Source: Odobenus rosmarus divergens
Lineage: Eukaryota; Chordata; Mammalia; Carnivora; Odobenidae
Length of the DNA stretch: 64,000 nucleotides
Assembly (NCBI RefSeq): GCF_000321225.1
Contig: NW_004450459.1
Location: 1,136,471 to 1,200,470 of the forward strand
Direction of reading: 5' to 3'
The position numbers and the translations under genes were made by a program. The notes under the pieces were generated by a model that was not told the origin of the DNA, made no database searches, and saw nothing but the letters and a program-made list of their open reading frames with translations. The first letter of the stretch is position 1; each line of letters begins with the position of its first letter. Positions 55,690-64,000 of this stretch are shown here, piece after piece.

Positions 55690-56690
55690 GAAAGACTGAC
55701 AAATTGGACTATATTAAAATTAAGAATTTTGTTCATTTAAAGAGACTTATTGAAATTATATGATGCCTAAGATTTGCTTCAGTATAATTTGTGGGTGGGG
55801 AAATAGGGGTATAGATGAAACAAGACTGGCCATGAACTGATCATTTTTGAGAATATACAAAGTCCTACCAATCAAAAAGAAAAGCGTGAACAACCACTAG
55901 AAAAATGGGCAAGGATGTGCATGGGTATTTTATAGATACTGATAAGGAAGCACAGATGGCCAAAAAATATATATATAAAATGTTCAGCATCATTTGTGAT
56001 TTGGAATACAACTCAGAGCTCCAATGAAATGCCATTTTATACCCATTCAGTTGGAAAATTTGAATGATCTGTTAATTTCAAGTGCTAGGGCAGATGGAGA
56101 TCCAGAGGATCTCACACCTGCTACTATATTGGTGCAAGTATCTTAGAAAAGAGTATTGGCATTATCTCATGGCCACATTTCCAATATTTTTACTCCTAAG
56201 TATATATGTAAAAGAGATTCTTGCACATATGCACCAGGAAATATGTGCAGAAGTATTTATGGCAGCACCATATACAACATCATAAACCTGGAAAAACCCA
56301 AAATGTCTGTGGGTAAGAGAGTAGATGAATAAACTGTAGTATATGCACCCAATGGGAGATATACCCAAATCAAAATAAAGTATAATGAAAGAGTTACAGC
56401 ATAGATGAGTCTTACCAATATAAAATGAAAAAACTTTTAATAGTGCATATAGTTCCCTTTTCTAGAAATTTAAAACAACTAAAATTGTAACTGTAGGTTT
56501 TAGGAATACATATAGACGAGATGATAATATATAGAGAGGAAAGTAGTAGAATGGTGAGTACAGGATTCAGGACGGCTGTTACCTTAGGTAGTAGGAACCA
56601 GGAGGATGAGACTGGGAGGGCCATTTGGGTAGATCAGCTATGGTAAAGTCTAATTTTTGCAGCAGGTGATGGGTTCATGGTCACCTATCA
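55690..56690 (+). mobile_element. Old L1 3' region (sense)
   Basis: Sense L1M-type sequence: CTACCAATCAAAAAGAAAAG, CCAATGAAATGCCATTTTAT, GCACATATGCACCAGGAAAT, ATTTATGGCAGCACCATATA, GGGTAAGAGAGTAGATGAAT, CAGGACGGCTGTTACCTTAG. It corresponds to the end of ORF2 and the 3' UTR. Coding capacity is lost. Confidence 0.72.
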
Positions 56691-57014
56691 TAGCTTAGAA
56701 ATGAAGAATGAGTGAATGAAGGCAGCTCATGTGGCCCAGAGATGTGAATGTGTCTCATTTCAAGATGGTGATTAATCCGTTCTGTGCAATTGAGGTTGAA
56801 TAAAACAAGAGAGGAGGATTAGGATCAGTGGAAAGGGAGTGGTAGCATCGTACATTTACCACCAGGAATTTGGAAATTATACATTTTGCATAGGAAGGTA
56901 ATCAGGGTTTAGGCTAAGCAGCTGTTACAAAGAGACACAAATAAAGCTAATTGCCCAAATAAGATGGATGATCTCTTTCCCACTTTCTCTCTCTCATTCA
57001 CATAATATAGTTTA
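56691..57014. other. No recognised feature
   Basis: Nothing nameable. Confidence 0.35.
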
Positions 57015-57472
57015 GATCATAGCCATTCAATAAAAATATGTGAGCCACACGTGTCACAATATTAAATTTCCTAGAAATTTGTTTTAATAACATAATCTAT
57101 TTGACTCAATACAGTCAAAATGTTACTTCAACATATACTCCAGGAGAAAAAGTACCAATGAAATATGTCATATTCTTTCTCTTTTACTGAGTCTTCAATG
57201 TTGGAGGTAATTTACACTTACAGCACATCTCGGCTTGGACCCTGAATTTTCATCTGAAATACTTGGTCCGTATTTAGATGTCATAAAATTTACAGCTGAA
57301 AAAAGTAGTTTCACAGACTCAAGTTTTTCATTAACTAAATCAAGTATTGATATTTAAGTTAATTAAAATGAAATAATATTAAAAATTCAGTCCCTTCATC
57401 TCACTAGCCACCTTTGAAGTGCTCAGTGACCAATGTGTCTAGTGTCCATCTTAATGAAAGAGCACGTCTAGT
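57015..57472 (+). mobile_element. MER33-type hAT-Charlie DNA transposon
   Basis: Order of motifs: ATATGTGAGCCACACGTGTC, a long AT-rich middle, TTTACACTTACAGCACATCT, then CTAGCCACCTTTGAAGTGCT. Both ends are degraded. Slightly longer than usual because of extra AT-rich sequence between 57240 and 57380. Confidence 0.65.
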
Positions 57473-57475
57473 TCA

Positions 57476-57630
57476 TTAGTTATCAAGACGTGCTCCGCAG
57501 CCTGTTGCATCAGATCAGCCATGTTAATATCACTTGGGAACTTGCTAGAAATGCAAATTGTGAATCAGGAACTGTGGAGGTGAGCCAAGCCAGGTAATTC
57601 TGAGGCACACTAAAGTTTGAGAACCCCTGG
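57476..57630 (+). mobile_element. MER5A-type hAT-Charlie DNA transposon
   Basis: Signature ATATCACTTGGGAACTTGCT with a following AGAAATGCAAATTGTG, and right end CACTAAAGTTTGAGAACCCC. It lies directly next to the MER33-type element of the same superfamily. Confidence 0.75.
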
Positions 57631-57659
57631 TAGAGAGGTCATTCAGAGACCGAGGCTTT

Positions 57660-58010
57660 ATCATGTTGTGCTACCATCATAATATTGTCCTCATCTGCAG
57701 GCTAGAAGTTGGCTGGCTAGAACCACGTCTGTGCCCTACCTGTAGGAAGGTTGGGGACTGGGGTGGAGGGGTAGAGTGGGCAAGCAATTCCCTTTTTTAA
57801 AGTCTGTGACGCAAAATTGCATACCTCCTTCTCAGATCCCTTTGAGCAGAAACAAGTAGCCATTACTTAGCTGCAAGGGAGGCTGGGAATTGTAGACTAG
57901 CTGGCTGATCGTGTGCCAGCTAAAACTTGTGGAGGTTTCTGTTTCTGAAAGGAAAAAGTGGAGAATGGATCCGGAGGCAATCAGTACTCTCACCACAACA
58001 GGTAGGTTCA
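57660..58010. mobile_element. Probable old L1-associated 3' repeat
   Basis: Motifs ACCTCCTTCTCAGATCCCTT, GCAAGGGAGGCTGGGAATTG, GTGCCAGCTAAAACTTGTGG and GGCAATCAGTACTCTCACCA resemble the same L1-associated repeat group seen near 53.2-53.6 kb. The family is unresolved. Confidence 0.45.
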
Positions 58011-58613
58011 GTTTGACTTATTATGCAACATAGAGCTTAGCCTAGGTTTTGTAATTTCACTCTATCTGATCTTCATTGGTATATTGGGTTTCTTGGAAAA
58101 GTCAAATAGACAAAATATGGATGCATATGATGCATGAAATATGTGTAAACTTGAAAGGTGCCAGAGAGAATTTGAGCCATTACAATCAGCCCCTGACCAT
58201 CCTCCTTTGAAGCAGAGATCATGTGTGGTCCATCATGTGGACAGCAGAATTTATCCCTAGGTGAGATTATTCAAAGGACAGGTATAGGATTGTTTCAACT
58301 CCACTCTACAGAGATAATACTTACTAAGTTGTTTAGCTTTTTATTCTCAGGGTTTAAATAACCTGTTACATTTTGTTCTTGTTTCCATTGTTTTGTAATC
58401 ACATGGGTGGTGCTCCTTATTCCCAGAACGCTGAGCTTCCTCTCAGCCCACTACCTTATTTGGGACTAACGGCTCCCAATTGGTCTTCCAAAAGTAGTCC
58501 CAGCAATACCCCTGCTCAGTGCCTTTCTGTGCTCTGTGGTGGAGGTAGGGCCTGTCCTGAGCCTTGGGTGTCCTTGTTTAACTGCTCTCACTCAGAAGCA
58601 GTTCACAATGACT
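58011..58613. other. No recognised feature
   Basis: No nameable repeat or exon. The 142-residue frame at 58373-58801 runs from unassigned sequence into the SINE and is not credible. Confidence 0.35.
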
Positions 58614-58630
58614 CAGCATATGTGATTTTT

Positions 58631-58842
58631 ATTTTTTATTTATTTATTTTTTTAAAAGATTTTTTTATTTATTTGACAGAGAGAGACACAGCGAGAGAGG
58701 GAACACAAGCAGCGGGGGGTGGGAGAGGGAGAAGTAGGCTTCCTGCCAAGCAGGGAGCCCGCTGTAGGGCTCAATCCCAGGACCCCGGGATCATGACCTG
58801 AGCCGAAGTCAGACGCTTAACAACTGAGCCACCCAGGCCCCC
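58631..58842 (-). mobile_element. CAN SINE (SINEC), with 17 bp TSD (one mismatch)
   Basis: A complete antisense copy. The duplication CAGCATATGTGATTTTT is at 58614-58630, and CAGCATGTGTGATTTTT at 58843-58859. Confidence 0.97.
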
Positions 58843-58859
58843 CAGCATGTGTGATTTTT

Positions 58860-59629
58860 TAAAAAAACTATCATATAATTTGTGATTGTAGCTGACATTG
58901 GATAACAAATATACAAGAAGTTTCCTAATGGCTTGAATAGAAACAGTCTGTGGTATACTGCTGGGAATGTATTCATTTTCTTAATATTGGGAACTGTAAA
59001 TTATCTTACACTCTTTACAGTTCTTGAAGCCCTTTAAACACAGCTGATTCAAGAAACATGTTTGATGTTATGAGTGTAGAAATAGGAAGAGCTGCTTCTT
59101 CAGTCTTTGGATAGATTTGAAATCAGAACCTCTCCTGTAAAAACAAAACAAAAAAGATGAGAAAATACTCAGAGGAATCCTTGAATTGCCTTCAGAAATG
59201 AAATACATGGTAAAAGTGAAATTAGAAATTAGATTAACAGCTACTCTGTTTCTAATTCCTATAAAATGGCCTTGCTCTCTTGAGACTTGTGGCCATTTCC
59301 ATTGGTTTTACTTGGCCTAATTTTATCCTGGCTACTTCCTCTGAATTGGTTAAAGCTTCTCAGTGGGCTGTAAGCAGGACAGCTTCATTTCTGGCAGTTC
59401 TGTTTTCAATGTTAATTCATCCAGAATAATTGGAATTATGGTGAATATTATTACTTACTCCATCCAGTTGGTCCTTAAAATGCTTAGTGTCAGATTAAAA
59501 ACCTCATCAAGAACCCCGGGGCCCTTAATTTCTGTCACATTTTCAGAGTCATACTGGGGGACCCCTTGCCCTCTGGGTGTAAGGTGGTGATGTCGTGTGG
59601 GAGCAGTGACGGGTTGGATGTTCAGTGGT
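58860..59629. other. No recognised feature
   Basis: AT-rich, with nothing nameable. Short overlapping frames at 59363-59706 lack support. Confidence 0.35.
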
Positions 59630-59830
59630 TGTAGCAGGAGCTTTGTCGTCATAAGAGATCTGGCCATGGATGAGCTATTTAATCTCCCTGTTTTCCCGTC
59701 TTTCATTACAATACCTACTTCGTGGGTTGTGAGTGTTAAGTAAGATGATCCACTTATGATGAGCTTAGCATAGTATCTAACACATAGAAGTACCTTATAA
59801 GTACCAGCAATTAATTAGTATTATTATTCA
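59630..59830 (+). mobile_element. MIR SINE fragment
   Basis: Sense MIR 3' part: GGATGAGCTATTTAATCTCC, GGTTGTGAGTGTTAAGTAAG, TAGCATAGTATCTAACACAT, with terminal TAGTATTATTATT. Confidence 0.6.
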
Positions 59831-60359
59831 CAGTAGGTTCAGTTCTAGAGACACTGAAAATACTCTTGCTGTTACACTCTATATATTGAAACAGTAATAG
59901 TTCTCTAGTTTTTCTCCTTTTCTCTATAACTTACTTTATTTAGCTTTTGAATAATACTAATCTTATAGTCTTAAAAATAATATTCACTCAGTATTAGATT
60001 AAAAGGAGAAAATGCAAATACTTTCCTAACAGGTCTTAATATTAATTATATATATCTGAAGTCATATCACTTACTCAGTTTCTGTGGTATGTCATAACAC
60101 TGCTCTGGAGAGTAAAATATTAATAATGACAACAACAACAATCTCAACTTTTGCACTTACATCTGAATTATTATGGAGAGGGGGAGAGTACCTGTTCAAT
60201 TCAGGTTAACGTTGTTGAAGATTTTACAAGTTGTGAATTGGCAACTTTCCTGGACTTTGGCTCTATTAAATAAACAGCATTTCAGGCTTTAGTATAACCC
60301 ACTGGCTTGTTACCAAAGCGCTAGATAGCTAGACAGACAAGTAGTTACTTAGAAAAAAA
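59831..60359. other. No recognised feature (AT-rich)
   Basis: No nameable element. Confidence 0.35.
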
Positions 60360-60660
60360 AAAATTTTTTTTTGATTTGAGATCATTATAATTCATGGAAA
60401 ATTGCCAAAAAATGTACAGGAGTTCTCGTGTACCTCTCACTCAGTTTCCCCCAAAGGTAACATCTCCCATAATTATAGTACAGAGCAAAACCAGGAAATT
60501 GACATTGATCATCCTTAGAGTTCATTCAGATATGCAAATATTTTCTTTCAGTCTATAACTTGTCTTTTCATCCCTATTCATGGGATCTTTTGTAGAGCAA
60601 AAGTCTTAAATTTTGATAAAGTCCAATTTATCAATTTTTTTCTTTTTACGGTCTGGGGTT
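60360..60660 (-). mobile_element. Old L1 fragment (antisense)
   Basis: Reversed L1M-type sequence: CATGGAAAATTGCCAAAAAA, TCTCGTGTACCTCTCACTCA, CCCCAAAGGTAACATCTCCC, AACCAGGAAATTGACATTGA. Confidence 0.6.
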
Positions 60661-60838
60661 GTGTTTTTCAAAAGCAGGTCGACACAGCACCTGCTTTGGC
60701 ATCATCTGAAGTGCTTGCTACAAAGCCTGTTTGCCTGGGCCCCACCCCAGACATTCTGAATCACACTCGTGGGGATGGGGTCTGATGGTCTGTTAACTTA
60801 AGAAACTCCCTAAGATCCAAGAGTCACTGATTCAGAGA
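60661..60838 (+). mobile_element. MER5A-type hAT-Charlie DNA transposon
   Basis: Signature TGGCATCATCTGAAGTGCTT, GGGCCCCACCCCAGACATTC, TGAATCACACTCGTGGGGAT, GTCTGATGGTCTGTTAACTT. Ends degraded. Confidence 0.75.
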
Positions 60839-61312
60839 GTTTGGCCTTGAGTCTTTTTTCTTCTTTCTTGACCTTGTCTATGACTGATCCCATTCATTCC
60901 TGCCACTTGTATTATCAAATATGTGTGATAAGTTCCACACAACCCTCTGATGAGCTCTGGGTTAGCTGCTCTGCTGGATGCGCTCTGCTGCTATACACAG
61001 AAAGTCTTTAATAAATGGATTATTGGTTAGATGTTACTTTCCAGGACCCCTATGAATCGGATGTAGTAGATAGAATAAGAACCATCCTAATTATTATTTG
61101 TAGATTGTCTGTCAAAAAGGCCAGACATTGGTTCTGACGCTTGAAATTACTTAGTTGTATAATATTTGGGGGGAGGGATCTAGTTATATAAATAGTCTTA
61201 GGGTTATTGTTTTCTTTTGTTCTTTGGTCTTATTTGTACCTCTTCTTCCCTTCAGCAGATAATTTGATATAATCTCTCTTTGGAGAACAATTCACAGCAT
61301 TTGGTGAATATC
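60839..61312. other. No recognised feature
   Basis: Nothing nameable. Confidence 0.35.
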
Positions 61313-61329
61313 AAGATTTCTGTGATTGA

Positions 61330-61510
61330 GGGACGCCTGGGTGGCTCAGTCGTTAAGCGTCTGCCTTTGGCTCAGGTCATGATTCCAGGGTACTGGGATC
61401 GAGTCCGGCATCAGGCTTCTTGCTCAGCGGGAAGGCTGCTTCTCCCTCTCCCACTCCCCCTGCTTGTGCTCTCTCTCTCTCTGACAAATAAATAAAACCT
61501 TAAAAAAAAA
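61330..61510 (+). mobile_element. CAN SINE (SINEC), recent, with perfect 17 bp TSD
   Basis: A complete sense copy with the GGACGCCTGGGTGGCTCAG head. The duplication AAGATTTCTGTGATTGA is perfect at 61313-61329 and 61511-61527. Confidence 0.98.
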
Positions 61511-61527
61511 AAGATTTCTGTGATTGA

Positions 61528-63253
61528 ACAACCTAATATTTAGATATGTGGTTGCTCTTTTTACAATTTTTAAGTATTTTTTTCATCAGCATAAAGAACT
61601 ATTCCTTGGGTGTCTTTAAGAAAGCCCTCTGAAAAATGACAGTTTCATATCTGGATACTTTATTTGATTTTGGAGTATAATTAGAATGTTTATTAAAACA
61701 TCAATTTTAGAATGTCTCAATTTTATATCATTTGTTTAAAGTAGTTTTATTTTTTATAAGCTAAATTCTCATTTATTTTTTTATTTACTTAATTTTATAT
61801 AAAGTTAAATTCTCATTTTGTGTGTTCTCCCTAGTCATTGGCTCTATTTAATCCATTTTTCTAGTTGCTGCAGTCCCTTAAAAATTAAATTGTCCTTTTA
61901 AGATGATAGGGCATGCTGGAACAGGACTTGTGTGAAAAGGTAGTAGCTAGATGGATGGTGAAATGAAACTCTGTTTCTTACATGTTGATCTTAGAAGAAA
62001 ATGATAAGTCTAGGAAATAGTGCTTAGCGGTGTTTGTGTCTTCAGACAGTACAGTCAATTGGAGTTTACTGGCAAGAAATGAAAGCTAATTTTGTCTTGG
62101 TTGTAAAGCTGGATTCGCTTATTACCACAGTAGAGAATAGTGATAACCATGAGCCACGGTGTCCATCCTGTAATAAGGAATATTATGTGCTACCGTATTG
62201 TGATAGCGTCTTTTATGTGCAACTCTCAGGAGAGTTTGACGTCAGAGAGATTCAGTTTCCACGTGGGCCAGCTAGCTCTGGTGACACAGTCTCCACTAAC
62301 TTCAGATGGTCATGTCAGCACTGACAGGTGCTGTGGGATATACAAGGGGATCTAGCGACAATGTGATTGGTGTACCTGAACAGAGACATACTGTTAAGTA
62401 AGTGGTCACGGAAAACGTGCTGGTGGGAATATATTATGGATGGTGCGATCCAGGAAGCTTGAGTCCCCCCTGCCCTCCTTGGATGTCAGAAGTAGTTTCT
62501 AGCCATGTATAGGCATGCCTTTGTCTTGGGCCTTATCATAATTTGAAACAACTTGCCATCCAAGATTTGAGACCCCAAAATTACCCTTTGACCTTGGCTT
62601 TCTGTCATTCCTTTTCTTCTCATTCTTCCCAACCTGGTAGTTGCCTCTCTTATGGTGCCCAGCCTCCTTTCTGTCTTCTCAGTTCATCTGGTTTAGGTTT
62701 CATTGCCTTAGTATGCACTGCAAGCAAGCCGATTCAGCAGGACTGTCTAGTTTTTATTACTTTTTATCCTCCTCTGAGTTATCTGGCCAATCCTGACCTT
62801 GAGTTAACCCTAATGTTATTTATTCTCTTATCTTTCGCTCCAAGGATAAATGACTTTTTGGCATAAGTCTTCAGGAAGCTGAGCTGATTTTGTTTTTCTC
62901 CTGCCAAACCCTCATAGGTACTTGGTAAAACTTTCATGTCCCTCTAACTGCTTTACCCATGTAGGGGCTCTTCCCAGTGCCTTCCCCTCTGAAGACCCTA
63001 ATTCCATCCCCATATTGCTGTGGAATTCTTGCTGCTCCTTTTTCTAAGGAGATATTTCAAGGCCATCTGAGATTAGCTCCCTTAACTTTCATCTTTTTGA
63101 TCTCCAGTTCTCTCTGTTTACTCTTGTCTCTGCTTCCATTCCATTTGAAACAACTTGGAAAGGTCTTCTCTTTTCCAGTGCTCATCCACCTGTTTCTGCC
63201 CTTAGTCATTTACCTTGCCATTCTTGTGAGAACCTGATTTGTCAATACATCCT
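61528..63253. other. No recognised repeat or gene
   Basis: The 96-residue frame at 62034-62324 carries two CPSC-like cysteines but has no recognisable domain or clear splice sites. The stretch 62,930-63,240 is pyrimidine-rich and could be an upstream part of an L2, not anchored. Confidence 0.3.
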
Positions 63254-63286
63254 TTCTTTTCTTTCTTTCTTTCTTTTTTTTTTTTT
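63254..63286. repeat. TTTC/poly(T) low-complexity tract
   Basis: TTTC units followed by about 12 T residues. Could be the reversed tail of a lost retroposon. Confidence 0.85.
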
Positions 63287-63347
63287 GTAACTTAAGTTTG
63301 GTAGCTTCTTACCATATGAAAATGCTCAGATCTATCTGATCTTTTAG

Positions 63348-63570
63348 AGGAGAATTTCTCAATGATTGACTGTTGATATTTTGGGCACCATCATTGTTTT
63401 ATGCTGGATAATTCTTTGTTGTAGGGGGCAGTCCTGTGTATTGCAAGATGTTTAGCAGCAACTCTGGCCGTTACTCACCAGATGCCAGTAGCACTCTGGA
63501 GTGTTGCCAGACATTGCCAAATATCTCTTAAGGGGCAAAATTCTTGCGACCAAGCCATTGCATCCATCGC
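63348..63570. mobile_element. hAT-type non-autonomous DNA transposon remnant
   Basis: Motifs: AATTTCTCAATGATTGACTG, GATATTTTGGGCACCATCAT, GATAATTCTTTGTTGTAGGG, AGTCCTGTGTATTGCAAGAT, AGATGCCAGTAGCACTCTGG, CAGACATTGCCAAATATCTC. I recognise this as a common mammalian hAT-related element but am not certain of the family name. Confidence 0.6.
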
Positions 63571-64000
63571 TCTTCTACTTTTCTTTTCATTCCCATCATC
63601 ACCAAGTTTCCCCGTGGACCACTCACTTCTTATCTCCTCTTCCTCACCGTTCAGTCAGATCTGAATCAGGCTTCTGACACTACCCATTACCAAAAATGCT
63701 CTCAGAGGACTGAAATGACCTCATGGCAGCCAAATCCAGTGACTGGTCTTTTCTCAATGCCTTAGTTTTCTACAACTTTTGACACTGTGGTCTCATTCTA
63801 TGGTATCCGTCTTATGTATTCTTTTGGCTTTCCTCCTAGCTCCCTGTCTCCTTTAGATCTCCTTTCTCCTGGACTTTCTAAATATAGGGACTCCCCTCTG
63901 TGTAGGCCTCTGCTGTCCTGTTTTTTCATGGTTCTCATCCCTTCTCACGTCTCTTCTGGTCACTGCTCTGCAGATGACTTCTAAATATAGATTCCGTTTC
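63571..64000 (+). mobile_element. L2 LINE ORF region (sense), runs off the window
   Basis: Decayed L2 ORF2-type sequence: GAAATGACCTCATGGCAGCC with a following AAATCCAGTGAC, CAACTTTTGACACTGTGGTC, CTCTGCAGATGACTTCTAAA. The translated YADD-type region appears as GCAGATGACTTC near the right edge. Frames are broken by indels. Confidence 0.65.

Noticed and set aside
58373..58801. 142-codon plus-strand frame
   Set aside because: Its last half runs through a CAN SINE and no splice sites or domain support the first half.
588..61510. tRNA genes suggested by A/B-box-like sequences
   Set aside because: The boxes are within CAN SINEs and MIRs, which derive from tRNAs. No intact cloverleaf was seen outside them.
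588..61510. Dog (Canis) as the source
   Set aside because: No copy shows the dog-specific SINEC_Cf head. All are the GCGCCTGGGTGGCTCAG type usual in other caniforms. This remains an inference.
62034..62324. Cys-containing 96-codon frame as a possible exon
   Set aside because: A second frame overlaps it, no clear acceptor/donor pair or known domain is visible, and composition is ordinary.

Overview
This window looks like nuclear DNA from a carnivoran mammal. The main evidence is about 29 copies of the tRNA-derived CAN/SINEC SINE, marked by a head reading GCGCCTGGGTGGCTCAGT, a CT-rich middle and an AAATAAATAAAATCTTT tail. The copies have the form common in bears, seals and mustelids (arctoid caniforms). 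I saw none of the distinctive dog SINEC_Cf type. That lineage reading is inference from family knowledge, not from a search. No prokaryotic, viral or plasmid gene organisation is present, and no open reading frame could be supported as a real protein-coding gene.

Layout. Positions 1-11,400 are AT-rich and carry SINEs, an L2 LINE 3' end, a MER3-type DNA transposon, a long GAAA microsatellite and a pair of inverted arms of about 310 bp around a 1.6 kb spacer (8243-10450). Positions 11,450-12,870 form a strong CpG island. It contains GC boxes, a (GCC)8 tract and an ATG-free GC-rich segment ending in a consensus splice donor (CAG|GTAGGT, GT at 12264). The simplest reading is a promoter plus non-coding first exon of a gene running to the right. 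I cannot name the gene.

Positions 12,900-64,000 look like a long intron or intergenic tract. They hold layered repeats: ancient MIR, L2, MER20, MER5A and MER33 elements, MaLR/MLT1-type LTRs, many L1 fragments, a Tigger1 (pogo-class) transposase fossil on the minus strand (54041-55515), and younger CAN SINEs on top. Many SINEs still have near-perfect target-site duplications of 13-21 bp. A few repeat-poor stretches (for example 41.2-42.3 kb and 47.5-47.8 kb) could hold regulatory elements.

The parts do not form a pathway. The window is best read as one promoter and first exon within repeat-rich non-coding DNA, plus a record of successive transposition. The most unusual structure seen is the inverted duplication at 8.2-10.5 kb. 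Repeat family names come from recognising consensus features by eye. Element boundaries without a stated duplication are approximate.
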